18,380 nucleotides of DNA from an uncultured Collinsella sp. Lineage in GTDB: Bacteria > Actinomycetota > Coriobacteriia > Coriobacteriales > Coriobacteriaceae. The number at the start of each line of letters is the position of its first letter. Within the stretch, counting starts at the first letter, position 1. The position numbers were made by a program, and so were the translations under genes. The DNA lies in contig USHA01000039.1 of the NCBI GenBank assembly GCA_900554325.1, positions 1 through 18,380 of the forward strand, written 5' to 3'. The notes under the pieces are model-generated. The model was not told the DNA's origin. It worked only from the letters and a program-made list of their open reading frames with translations, and ran no database searches. This document shows positions 1 through 7,067 of this stretch, piece by piece.

Positions 1-34
1 GGGTGGCCGCCTTTTTACGTAAGGAGTCGCTTTG

Positions 35-988
35 ATGGACAAGGCCGCATCCGCCGGTCATTCGGACCGTTGCCGCATCGTCGTCGATACCTGTTGCGAC
101 TTTAGCCCCGAGGTCGCCGCGAACCTCGATGTCGATATCCTGGGTTTCCCCTTCATTATCGATGGCGAAGAGCGCACGGACGACATCTGGTCGAGCATCA
201 CACCCAAGGAGTTTTACGACCGCATGCGCGCCGGTGCCCGCGTGTCCACCTCGGCTGTGTCGCTCGGTCGCTATATCGAGTTCTTTACCGAGTGCGCCAA
301 AGAAGGTACGCCTACGGTCTACCTGTGCTTTACCTCGGCGCTGTCGTCGAGCTACAACTCCGCGTGCCAGGCGGCAGATACCGTGCGCGCCGAGTATCCC
401 AACTTTGAGCTCTACGTTGTCGACAACGCTCTGCCCTGCGCGACCGGCGCGCTCTTGGCGCTCGAGGCCGTGCGTCAGCGTTCGGCGGGACTGACCGCCA
501 AGCAGCTGGTCGATTGGGCAAATGAGGCAAAGACCTACGTCCACGGCTACTTTATGCTCGAGAGCTTCGACGCACTGGCTGCCGGCGGCCGCATTCCGCC
601 CGCGGCGGCGCAGCTCACGGCAAAGCTCGATGTCAAGCCCGAACTCTCCTACGACCTTGCCGGCTCGCTGTCGCTGATCGGCGTCAACCGCGGCCGCAAG
701 AAGGCGCTCAAGTCCATTCTCAAGTCGTTCCGCGAGAACTACGTGCCCGACCGCACCATGCCCATCGCCATCATGACGGCCGATGCCGAAAAGGACGGCG
801 ACTGGCTCGAAGCCGCCATCCGCAAGGAGGAGGGCTGCGCCGACGTCACGATCATTCGCAGCTCCGTGGGTCCCACCATTGGCTCGCACGTGGGCCCCGG
901 CATGGTGGCCTGCGCGTTTTGGGGTAAGAACCGCGCCGACAAGGCGTCGCTTTCCGACCGCATTGCCCGCCGCGTGCGCGGCCAGTAG
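35..988 (+). CDS. DegV family fatty-acid-binding protein
   Basis: This is a 317-residue DegV/FakB-type protein. Proteins of the family bind a fatty acid; the FakB members present it to the kinase FakA, but no kinase gene is in this window. The family pattern is visible: an early VVDTCCDFSPE strand-loop, then a TSAVS segment (the TSxPS-like loop that contacts the lipid carboxylate), a middle LCFTSALSSSYNSA motif, and a C-terminal SSVGPTIGSHVGPG stretch typical of the second domain. The length is slightly above the usual 280-300 because of a roughly 12-residue N-terminal extension. The frame is also open from a TTG at 32, but the ATG at 35 sits 8 bases after AAGGAG (21-26) and is preferred. No terminator is obvious before the next gene 98 bp downstream. 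The family is certain; the physiological ligand is not. Confidence 0.9.
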   Translation: MDKAASAGHSDRCRIVVDTCCDFSPEVAANLDVDILGFPFIIDGEERTDDIWSSITPKEFYDRMRAGARVSTSAVSLGRYIEFFTECAKEGTPTVYLCFTSALSSSYNSACQAADTVRAEYPNFELYVVDNALPCATGALLALEAVRQRSAGLTAKQLVDWANEAKTYVHGYFMLESFDALAAGGRIPPAAAQLTAKLDVKPELSYDLAGSLSLIGVNRGRKKALKSILKSFRENYVPDRTMPIAIMTADAEKDGDWLEAAIRKEEGCADVTIIRSSVGPTIGSHVGPGMVACAFWGKNRADKASLSDRIARRVRGQ

Positions 989-1086
989 GCAAGTAACGCG
1001 GCCGTAATCGATCCCAACTCACAGCCCAAACGCTGGCACCGAGTATTCAACCTAGTAATAACACCCAACCCAAAAGGAAAGGTTTC

Positions 1087-2166
1087 ATGGCAAACAAGCT
1101 CTCTGTCGCATTCATCGGCACCGGAATCATGGGTGCCCCCATCGCCGGCCACATCCTGGATGCCGGCTATCCCGTCACGGTCAACAACCGCACCAAGTCC
1201 AAGGCCGCTGCGCTTATCGAGCGCGGTGCCGCCTGGGCCGATACGCCGGCTGATGCCGTGGCTAACGCCGACGTCGTCTTTACCATGGTGGGTTATCCCT
1301 CCGAGGTCGAGGAGCTCTACCTGGCGGGCGACGGCCTGCTCGCGTGCACTAAGCCGGGCGCGGTTCTGATCGACCTCACCACGAGCTCGCCCGAGCTGGC
1401 GCGCGACATTGCCGAGGCCGCCCAGGTTTCCGGCCGCATGGCGTTTGACTGCCCCGTCACCGGCGGCGAGTCGGGTGCTATCGCCGGCACGCTTACGGCT
1501 ATCGTGGGCGCCACCGAGAACGACATCGCGCCGGTCCGCGACATCCTTGCCACCTTCGCGGCCAACATCTGCTGCTTCGACGGCGCCGGCAAGGGCCAGG
1601 CTGCCAAGCTCGCCAACCAGGTGTCGCTGGGCGCCTGTATGGTCGGCATGGCAGACGCCATGGCGTTTGCCGAGCTGAGCGGCCTCGATCTGGAGAAGAC
1701 CCGTCAGATGATCCTGGGCGGCACCGGCAAGTCCGGCGCCATGGAGAGCCTGGCTCCCAAGGCGCTCGACGGCGACTACAAGCCCGGCTTTATGGTCGAG
1801 CACTTCATCAAGGACCTGCGCTTGGCGCTCGCCTATGCCGACGACCGCGAGCTTGCACTGCCCGGCGCCGACGTGGCCTTTACGCTCTACGACATGCTTG
1901 ACGCCATCGGTGGTGCCAAGCTGGGCACCCAGGCCATCACGGTCCTCTATAAGGAGGAGGCCGACGCCATCGCCGCCGGTCTGGACTGGTCGCAGTATCG
2001 TCCCGAGGAGCATGGCGCTCACGAGGACGGCTGCGGTTGCGGCGAGCACGGCGACGACCATGAGTGCGGTTGCGGCCACCACCACGACGAGGACCACGAG
2101 TGCTGCGGCGGCCACGGCCATGATGATGGCCACGAGTGCTGCTGTGGCCACCATCACGGGGAGTAG
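1087..2166 (+). CDS. 3-hydroxyisobutyrate dehydrogenase-family NAD(P) oxidoreductase with His/Cys-rich C-terminal tail
   Basis: This is a 359-residue beta-hydroxyacid dehydrogenase, the family of 3-hydroxyisobutyrate and tartronate-semialdehyde reductases. It has the Rossmann motif GTGIMG at residues 11-16 and an NNRT segment near 33-36, which suggests NADP preference. The substrate-binding DCPVTGGESGA begins at D121, and the catalytic lysine K174 lies in GKGQAAKLANQ. The catalytic part ends near residue 305, the usual length. A 51-residue tail (309-359) follows, holding 14 His and 9 Cys, which is not part of the family fold and looks like a metal-binding or metal-storage appendage (inference). 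AAAGGAAAGG precedes the ATG. The gene begins a tight unit with a membrane protein, a HEAT protein and an isocitrate dehydrogenase. The substrate cannot be deduced from sequence. Confidence 0.88.
   Translation: MANKLSVAFIGTGIMGAPIAGHILDAGYPVTVNNRTKSKAAALIERGAAWADTPADAVANADVVFTMVGYPSEVEELYLAGDGLLACTKPGAVLIDLTTSSPELARDIAEAAQVSGRMAFDCPVTGGESGAIAGTLTAIVGATENDIAPVRDILATFAANICCFDGAGKGQAAKLANQVSLGACMVGMADAMAFAELSGLDLEKTRQMILGGTGKSGAMESLAPKALDGDYKPGFMVEHFIKDLRLALAYADDRELALPGADVAFTLYDMLDAIGGAKLGTQAITVLYKEEADAIAAGLDWSQYRPEEHGAHEDGCGCGEHGDDHECGCGHHHDEDHECCGGHGHDDGHECCCGHHHGE
2059..2163 (+). repeat. Three tandem 36-bp units encoding the metal-binding tail
   Basis: Within the dehydrogenase gene, three consecutive units of 12, 12 and 11 codons each begin with His-Glu-Cys (H325, H337 and H349): HECGCGHHHDED, HECCGGHGHDDG and HECCCGHHHGE. 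The DNA units are similar (CACGAGTGCTGC begins the second and third), as expected from tandem duplication of one 36-bp unit. Such repeats can expand or contract, so tail length may differ between strains. Confidence 0.8.
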
Positions 2167-2171
2167 CGCCC

Positions 2172-2600
2172 ATGAGCTGGACGTTCGTGGTGCTTGCGCT
2201 GGTGCTCTTTCTCTTTGCGATCTACATTGGCTTTTTGTGCGGCCAGTGGGCGTGCGAAAAGCGCGTGATCACCAAGCGCGACTACTGGATCGCCAATTTT
2301 GCAGGTGCGGCGGCAGTCGTCCTGCTGACCTGGGTGTTCTCGCTGTTCCCGCTGGTGCAGTTTGCGCCGATCGGCTGGCTCGGCGGCTTTATCGCCGGCC
2401 TTAAGATGAGCTTTGGCGAGTCTGTCGGTCCGTGGCGCAAGCACGACGAGGTTTTTAACGTCAACAAGGCTCACCGCGCCGCCGCCGACGCGGGCGACGC
2501 CGAGGAGCGCCGCCGCGCACGTCGCAATGGCGCGGCCGACCGACAGCTCATCTCGGTCACCGATGACAGCAAGGGTGCTGGCAAGCACGCTAAGAAATAG
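2172..2600 (+). CDS. Small membrane protein of unknown function
   Basis: This 142-residue protein belongs to no family I can name. Two hydrophobic segments are clear, about residues 3-25 and 41-62; a weaker one around 66-80 may be a third or a re-entrant stretch. They are followed by a basic, charged C-terminal region rich in Arg, Lys and Ala (RRRARR near 108-113, ending in KHAKK) that should be cytoplasmic. The frame is open upstream inside the previous gene, but the ATG at 2172, 5 bp after the dehydrogenase stop and behind GGGGAG, is the natural start and implies translational coupling. The HEAT-repeat gene follows after 15 bp. Its place in the unit suggests it acts with those enzymes or anchors them, which is inference from context only. 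Confidence 0.75.
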   Translation: MSWTFVVLALVLFLFAIYIGFLCGQWACEKRVITKRDYWIANFAGAAAVVLLTWVFSLFPLVQFAPIGWLGGFIAGLKMSFGESVGPWRKHDEVFNVNKAHRAAADAGDAEERRRARRNGAADRQLISVTDDSKGAGKHAKK

Positions 2601-2615
2601 TAAGAAGAGGTAACT

Positions 2616-3314
2616 ATGGCAGAAAACAAAGACGAACAGCTCACCGACGAGGAGCTGGCACAGCTTCAGCTGGCAGAGGAGAACGAGAACGCTGTCGACC
2701 GTCTGGTCAAGGAACTCGGCTGCCCCACGCGCCGTATCCGCCAGTTTGCCGCCCGCGTGCTGCACCTGCTTGCCGAGCGCGATCCGCAGCGCGTCGTGCC
2801 CTGCGTGCCCGCGCTGATCGAGGCACTTGACCGCCCCGAGGCTCAGACCCGCTGGGAGGCCCTCGATGCCCTGACGGCGCTCGCCACCACCTGCCCCGAG
2901 CAGCTGGGCGATGCCTTTGAGGGCGCCGAGACCGCACTGTTCGACGAGATTTCCTCCACGCTGCGCTATGCCGCCTTCCGCCTACTGTGCGTGTGGGGCG
3001 CCACGAGTGCCGAGCGTTCGCGCGAGGCTTGGTCCATCCTGGACGAGGCCATCCAGTGCTACCACGGTGACCTCGAGTATCGCGACATGCTCGGTTGCCT
3101 GTACGAGTTTGGTCAGGGCGAGATTGACGCCGAGGTCGCCGAGAAGCTCGCGCTGCGCCTTAAGTTCGACGCCGAGAACGGCAAGGGCAGCTATCTCAAG
3201 GCCCGTTCGAGCGAGATTTGCGAAATGCTTGTTAAACGTTTTGGCCTGGATCTCTCCAAAAAGAAGAAGCGTGCTAGCGTTAAAAAATCTGACGACGCCG
3301 AAAACGAGGAGTAA
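2616..3314 (+). CDS. HEAT-repeat protein
   Basis: This is a 232-residue soluble, helical protein. After an acidic N-terminus (about 30 residues), residues 30-110 show HEAT/PBS-lyase-like helical repeats: RQFAARVLHLLAERDP, VPALIEALDRPEAQTRWEAL and LDALTALATTCPEQ, with the usual proline- and Asp/Arg-marked turns. The middle is also helical (TLRYAAFRLLCVWG, DLEYRDMLGCLYEFG), and the C-terminus is a lysine-rich tail (KKKKRASVKK). HEAT solenoids are protein-protein interaction scaffolds, so no enzymatic role is proposed. AAGAGG precedes the ATG. It is sandwiched between the membrane protein and isocitrate dehydrogenase with short gaps, so co-expression is very likely. The specific function is unknown. 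Confidence 0.8.
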   Translation: MAENKDEQLTDEELAQLQLAEENENAVDRLVKELGCPTRRIRQFAARVLHLLAERDPQRVVPCVPALIEALDRPEAQTRWEALDALTALATTCPEQLGDAFEGAETALFDEISSTLRYAAFRLLCVWGATSAERSREAWSILDEAIQCYHGDLEYRDMLGCLYEFGQGEIDAEVAEKLALRLKFDAENGKGSYLKARSSEICEMLVKRFGLDLSKKKKRASVKKSDDAENEE

Positions 3315-3320
3315 CAGATT

Positions 3321-4406
3321 ATGGCGCACGATGTAGTCCTGATTCCCGGTGACGGTATCGGTCCCGAGATTACGCAGGCCATGCGCCGCGTGGTCGAGGC
3401 CACCGGTGTCCAGATCAACTGGAGCGTCCAGGAGGCCGGTGCCGGCGTCATGGACGAGTTTGGCACTCCGCTGCCCCAGCACGTGCTCGATGCGGTCGCC
3501 GAGACCAAGGTTGCCATCAAGGGTCCCATCACCACACCGGTCGGCACGGGTTTCCGCAGCGTTAACGTGGCCCTGCGCAAGCACTTCGACCTGTACGCCT
3601 GCGTGCGCCCCTGCCTGTCGCAGCCGGGCGACGGCTCGCGCTTCCGCGACGTCGACCTGGTCATCGTGCGCGAGAACACCGAGGACCTCTACGCCGGCAT
3701 CGAGTTCGATGAGGGCGCTGCCGAGGTCGAGGAGCTCTCGCAGCTCGTCGAACGTTCGGGCCAAAAGACCTTCGCCGCCGATTCCGCGATCTCGATCAAG
3801 CCGATCTCTATCGCCAAGAGCCGCCGCATTGTGGAGTATGCCTTTGAGTATGCCCGCCGCTGCGGCCGCAAAAAGGTGACGGCCGTGCACAAGGCCAACA
3901 TCATGAAGGCGACCGACGGCCTTTTCCTGCGCGTGGCGCGCGAGGTGGCCGCCAACTATCCCGATATCGAGTTCAACGACAAGATCGTCGACGCCACCTG
4001 CATGGGCCTGGTCCAGAACCCCAACGACTTCGATGTCCTGGTGCTGCCCAACCTGTACGGCGACATCGTGAGCGACCTGTGCGCCGGCCTGGTGGGCGGC
4101 TTGGGTATGGCCCCCGGCTCCAACATCGGTGCCGACTGCGCCATCTTTGAGGCCACGCATGGCTCCGCGCCCGATATCGCCGGCCAGGATATCGCCAACC
4201 CCACGGCCGAGATCCTCTCTGCCGCGATGATGCTCGATCACCTGGGCGAGAACGACGCGGCCAATCGCATTCGCGCCGCCGTTTCTACCACGCTCGACGA
4301 GGGTGAGCAGGTTACCGGCGACGTTCGTCGTGCCCAGACCGGCTCCGTTGAGGGCGCTGTGGGCACGCAGGCCTTTGCCGATGCCGTTATCGCGCACCTG
4401 GCCTAA
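3321..4406 (+). CDS. Isocitrate/isopropylmalate dehydrogenase family protein, probable NAD-dependent isocitrate dehydrogenase
   Basis: This is a 361-residue beta-decarboxylating dehydrogenase. It has GDGIGPE at residues 10-16, a GTGFRSVNVALRKHFDLYA segment typical of isocitrate rather than isopropylmalate enzymes, and VRENTEDLYAGIE. It also has the family signature NLYGDIVSDLCAGLVGG and a cofactor loop ATHGSAPDIAGQDIANP. In NADP enzymes the position after HGxAP is Lys followed by Tyr; the Asp-Ile seen here indicates NAD. Isocitrate to 2-oxoglutarate plus CO2 is the best call, although homoisocitrate or a related 2-hydroxydiacid remains possible. The start is 6 bp after the HEAT gene stop, whose end carries the GAGGAG ribosome site. 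It is the last gene of the unit, with two hairpins downstream. Having it in one operon with a HEAT protein and a hydroxyacid dehydrogenase is unusual. Confidence 0.88.
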   Translation: MAHDVVLIPGDGIGPEITQAMRRVVEATGVQINWSVQEAGAGVMDEFGTPLPQHVLDAVAETKVAIKGPITTPVGTGFRSVNVALRKHFDLYACVRPCLSQPGDGSRFRDVDLVIVRENTEDLYAGIEFDEGAAEVEELSQLVERSGQKTFAADSAISIKPISIAKSRRIVEYAFEYARRCGRKKVTAVHKANIMKATDGLFLRVAREVAANYPDIEFNDKIVDATCMGLVQNPNDFDVLVLPNLYGDIVSDLCAGLVGGLGMAPGSNIGADCAIFEATHGSAPDIAGQDIANPTAEILSAAMMLDHLGENDAANRIRAAVSTTLDEGEQVTGDVRRAQTGSVEGAVGTQAFADAVIAHLA

Positions 4407-4418
4407 GGCATGCAGACT

Positions 4419-4449
4419 GCAAACGCCTAAATAGTACTTAAGTGTTTGC
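4419..4449. other. Hairpin after the isocitrate dehydrogenase gene
   Basis: The arms GCAAACGCCTAA and TTAAGTGTTTGC pair over 12 positions with one mismatch and one wobble, leaving a 7-base loop. No T-run follows, so it may be a 3' stabilising hairpin rather than a terminator. Confidence 0.5.
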
Positions 4450-4465
4450 GTATAACCTGAGAATC

Positions 4466-4499
4466 AATACGCCCGGCGCTTTGTCGGGCGTATTCTATT
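4466..4499 (+). terminator. Probable terminator of the dehydrogenase/HEAT/isocitrate dehydrogenase unit
   Basis: A perfect 10-bp stem AATACGCCCG / CGGGCGTATT (4466-4475 and 4485-4494) has a 9-base loop and is followed by CTATT. The weak T-tract makes it a moderate terminator. It lies 39 bp before the next start codon. Confidence 0.55.
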
Positions 4500-4532
4500 G
4501 CGGACTATGTTTCCTAACAAGGAGTAACTGAT

Positions 4533-5618
4533 ATGGGTCTGATTCAAAAGAAGGACGAGAAGGACGAGATCGACGGCATCCAGATCATCGAGCGCGGCGA
4601 AGGCCCCGACGGTGACGAGGACGAGAAGATCGATCTGGTCGCCGGTACGTCTGCCGAGCACATTGCTGCCGGCACGACCGCCGAGGAGGAGGACGCCCGC
4701 CTGGAGGCAAAGATTGCCGCGGACGCCGCCGACGAGAACCTCATGCCCCAGGAGCAGGACGAGGACGACGACTCCGACGTGGACGACCACGCTTGTAAGC
4801 ACAAGAAGACGATGATTGTCGCCTTTGTGGTCGCCATCGTGATCGCTGCCGTGGTCGGCTTCTTTATCGGCAACGGTGGTTTTGGCGGCAAGGGCGTCGG
4901 CTCGGCGACCCTGTCCGAGGACCAGCTCGATTCGACCGTGGCGAGCTATAGCTACAACGGCAAGAAGAGCGACATCACCGCGCGTGAGGTCATCGAGAGT
5001 CAGTACAGCCTCGACACCGTCAAGGACGACGACGGCAACTACACCGCTCCGTCTGCCGACGTCATCCTGTCCTACGTGCGCAACAAGATCCTGCTGGACG
5101 CTGCCGAGGACGAGGGCATCACCGTCTCTTCTAAGGAAATGAAGAAGTACGCCGAGGATTCAATCGGCACCTCCGACTACAAGACCATGGCCACGCAGTA
5201 TGGCGTGTCCAAGGATCAGGCCAAGCAGATCGTCCGCCAGTCCGCGACGCTGCAGAAGCTCTACAAGAAGAAGGTCGGAGACAGCTCCGCAAGCATGCCG
5301 ACCGCCCCGACCGAGCCTGCTGACGGCAACGAGGAGACCGCGAGCAAGGACTACGCCGACTACATCATCAACCTTGCCGGTGACGAGTGGGATAGCTCAA
5401 AGGGCACTTGGAAGGATGCCGACAGCACCTATGCCAAGGCCTTTGCCGATGATGCCTTTACGACCGATAGCGCCACCTATAAGCAGGCCATGACCGCCTA
5501 TTACACTGCCTACCAGCAGTACTCCTCGCAGGCTTCGAGCGCCAGCTCCAAGTGGACCGAGTACGCCAACGGCCTCTACGCCAAGGCCAACATCAGCATC
5601 TACGGCCTGTTTGCGTAA
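4533..5618 (+). CDS. Membrane-anchored protein with SurA N-terminal-like domain
   Basis: This is a 361-residue protein in three parts. Residues 1-92 are very acidic (Asp/Glu runs, few hydrophobics) and predicted cytoplasmic. Residues 93-113 (MIVAFVVAIVIAAVVGFFIG) form one membrane span without a lipobox or cleavage site. The rest is extracellular. In it, residues about 120-250 resemble the helical N-terminal domain of SurA/PrsA chaperones (VILSYVRNKILLDAAEDEGI, then SSKEMKKYAEDS and a YGVSKDQAKQIVRQS helix). No parvulin rotamase domain follows; the remainder is Ala/Ser/Thr/Tyr-rich and helical. A chaperone-like role in secreted-protein folding is inferred. The ATG is preceded by AAGGAG. It appears monocistronic, with a hairpin before and a strong terminator after. 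Confidence 0.72.
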   Translation: MGLIQKKDEKDEIDGIQIIERGEGPDGDEDEKIDLVAGTSAEHIAAGTTAEEEDARLEAKIAADAADENLMPQEQDEDDDSDVDDHACKHKKTMIVAFVVAIVIAAVVGFFIGNGGFGGKGVGSATLSEDQLDSTVASYSYNGKKSDITAREVIESQYSLDTVKDDDGNYTAPSADVILSYVRNKILLDAAEDEGITVSSKEMKKYAEDSIGTSDYKTMATQYGVSKDQAKQIVRQSATLQKLYKKKVGDSSASMPTAPTEPADGNEETASKDYADYIINLAGDEWDSSKGTWKDADSTYAKAFADDAFTTDSATYKQAMTAYYTAYQQYSSQASSASSKWTEYANGLYAKANISIYGLFA

Positions 5619-5662
5619 AGATCTGCCCGAGCTACCGAGCACGTAGCCGATATATCTGATTG

Positions 5663-5697
5663 AGCCCGCTAGAACGGATCGTTCTGGCGGGCTTTTT
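5663..5697 (+). terminator. Strong intrinsic terminator
   Basis: A 14-bp stem (AGCCCGCTAGAACG with CGTTCTGGCGGGCT, one wobble) and 3-base loop are followed by TTTTT. It ends the SurA-like gene and separates it from the convergent XRE/DUF2975 pair. Confidence 0.9.
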
Positions 5698-5730
5698 GCG
5701 TTGTGGGTACCGGCGGCAAGGCGCTTGATA

Positions 5731-5967
5731 TTACTCTTTAAGCCCAAAGAGGCTATCGGCTTCATCGTCAGGTATATATTCCAGTACATCGCCCGGCTGG
5801 CAGTCGAGTGCCCGGCATATCGCGTCAAGAGTTGAAAAACGTATGGCAGAAACCTTGCCCGTCTTAATGCGTGACATATTGACCTGGGAGATGCCCACAC
5901 GTTCCGCAAGCTCTTTGGATGAGATCTTGCGTTCGGCGAGCATGCGGTCAAGCCGCAGAATAATCAT
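5731..5967 (-). CDS. XRE-family (Cro/CI-type, YozG-like) transcriptional regulator
   Basis: This 78-residue protein is almost entirely one helix-turn-helix domain. Residues 1-15 form the first helix (MIILRLDRMLAERKI), SSKELAERVGISQ the second plus turn, VNMSRIKTGKVS the recognition helix, and STLDAICRALDCQPGDVLEYIP the C-terminal helices characteristic of the family. The short acidic tail ends in LFGLKE. GGGGGA lies upstream of the ATG and overlaps the stop of the DUF2975 gene, only 9 bp away, so the two are co-translated. Small XRE proteins paired with DUF2975 membrane proteins are a recurrent bacterial arrangement of poorly known function. It probably autoregulates; the palindrome at 6638-6653 is the candidate site (inference). 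Confidence 0.9.
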   Translation of the reverse strand: MIILRLDRMLAERKISSKELAERVGISQVNMSRIKTGKVSAIRFSTLDAICRALDCQPGDVLEYIPDDEADSLFGLKE

Positions 5968-5976
5968 GGATTCCCC

Positions 5977-6614
5977 CTAGAGCAACTCGTCATCTTGTTT
6001 TTGCAGGATATACCCGTAGCGGAAGATGCTGGCAATCAGGCAAATAATCAGGCCTGCAAAGAGCATAGAGGGCTCGAATAACTGGCCGACGAACGCATCC
6101 GTAAAGCTGCCACCAAATCCTGAGAGTATCATTCCCGTGATTACGGCACCAAGAAGCCTCACGGCAACGCCGCCGATAAGGAATAAATGTCCTACTCGAC
6201 GAAGTGTGTGGTTACATTCAAGGTCAAAGGGCCTGCCTTCCTTTTCAATGTTGAAGAAAAGCCTGCGCACGCTTAGCGCGATGGTAAGCGCAAGGCATGT
6301 CATCAAGAGGCTCCCTATGGCAGTGTGACCATCGTGTGCGACGAGCATAAGTGGGGCCTGCGCATCGGTACCGACGATAGCAAGGCATGGCCCTTCGCCG
6401 CCTTGAAGTTCTACGGATTGGAGACACGACCCTTGGGAGAGGCTAGGCAATACGAGTAGAAGGTCAATCGCAATGACTGCGAGAAGTCCCAGAGCGAGCG
6501 CGGTGGTAATGCAGATCGTGGCCCATTTGCAGATGCGAGCGAGCTTCCTCAGTTTGGCTATCGTCTGTTCGCGGCTGATGGTTTCATTCGATATAGATGC
6601 GCTCGATGGACCAT
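5977..6614 (-). CDS. DUF2975-type four-helix membrane protein; start disrupted or non-canonical
   Basis: The coding frame carries four hydrophobic segments, with a cytoplasmic RRLFFNIEKEGRPFDLEC stretch between the second and third (the F-x-x-I-x-x-G-x-P-F pattern of DUF2975). It ends ICLIASIFRYGYILQKQDDELL. The first TTG in frame (6450) would remove the first helix, but the frame stays open to a stop at 6655-6657. There it encodes ETISREQTIAKLRKLARI followed by CKWATICITTALALGLLAVI, clearly the missing N-terminus. That extension has no ATG, GTG or TTG. A well placed ATG (6612-6614) behind GGAGGGG lies in another frame and stops after 18 codons. The gene therefore either carries a frameshift near 6590-6612, uses a rare start, or contains a sequence error. 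It is probably co-transcribed with the XRE gene. Confidence 0.72.
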
Positions 6615-6637
6615 AACCCCTCCAATCGGCGTTTTGT

Positions 6638-6653
6638 ATGATACTTGTATCAT
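6638..6653. promoter_or_regulatory. Palindrome, candidate operator of the XRE/DUF2975 pair
   Basis: ATGATAC-TT-GTATCAT is a perfect 7+7 inverted repeat, 24 bp upstream of the ATG at 6614 on the - strand. It contains -10-like TATGAT/TATCAT hexamers on the - strand. Its position suits an autoregulatory operator overlapping the promoter (inference). Confidence 0.55.
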
Positions 6654-6786
6654 ATCAGAATTAACGATAAACGATAAATAATTACGGATAATGAGTAAGT
6701 AATGATTGAAAACGATTAGCGTGAGCTATTAGCTCATTTTGGATGCTGGAGTTTGGCGCGTGGGGGATGAGGACAAATGCCAAAAC

Positions 6787-6810
6787 TTCCCGTGATCGTT
6801 CCCGTGATTG
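6787..6810. repeat. Tandem 12-bp direct repeat
   Basis: TTCCCGTGATCG is followed immediately by TTCCCGTGATTG (11 of 12 identical). It adjoins the palindrome TTGCGCAA at 6809-6816. The function is unknown; it could be a regulator site. Confidence 0.6.
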
Positions 6811-6875
6811 CGCAAGCGCTCCATTGTGTTTCCCTAATTCATATGGGAAAACAGCTGCAAACGATTGCAAGTAAC

Positions 6876-6906
6876 CGGTAAACGGTCGAAAACTACCGTT
6901 CACCGA
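6876..6906. repeat. Inverted repeat containing a 14-bp word repeated downstream
   Basis: CGGTAAACGGT and ACCGTTCACCG form an 11-bp inverted repeat with one mismatch around a short spacer. Its left part, CGGTAAACGGTCGA, recurs exactly at 7094-7107, where the matching right arm is degraded but GAGCGGT occurs twice (7091 and 7119). This pattern fits two operators for one regulator. Confidence 0.55.
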
Positions 6907-7053
6907 TAATCTCAAAACTGGTTCTAACTGGTATTAAGTCAAAAAGACCAATTCACATATCTTCACAATGACCTGCAATTTTTCTACACGCTATTTTTAG
7001 CCGCCCTGCGTTGTTTAGACGCAAAGAAAGTTCCGATCTTTCGCCCAATCATT

Positions 7054-7067
7054 TCGAAACGGTTTCA
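7054..7067. promoter_or_regulatory. LacI/CcpA cre-like palindrome
   Basis: TCGAAACGGTTTCA contains GAAAC-G-GTTTC. Read on the - strand it matches 12 of 14 positions of the classical cre consensus TGWAANCGNTNWCA. A second, weaker palindrome, AAAACGTTTT, lies at 7129-7138. CcpA itself is a Firmicutes regulator, so only a LacI-type site is suggested here. Confidence 0.35.

Noticed and set aside
739..2157. Long open frame on the - strand under the dehydrogenase gene
   Set aside because: Antisense shadow caused by G/C-rich codon bias; low-complexity Ala/Val/Gly content and no ribosome site, while the + strand frame has clear family motifs.
2059..2163. His/Cys-rich stretch as a separate small metallothionein-like gene
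   Set aside because: It is in frame with the dehydrogenase without an internal stop or ribosome site.
2982..4397. Long - strand open frame opposite the isocitrate dehydrogenase and HEAT genes
   Set aside because: Mirror-frame artefact with no recognisable motifs; both + strand genes are well supported.
6682..6915. 77-codon - strand open frame in the intergenic region
   Set aside because: No ribosome site, no family resemblance, and it overlaps repeats that look regulatory.
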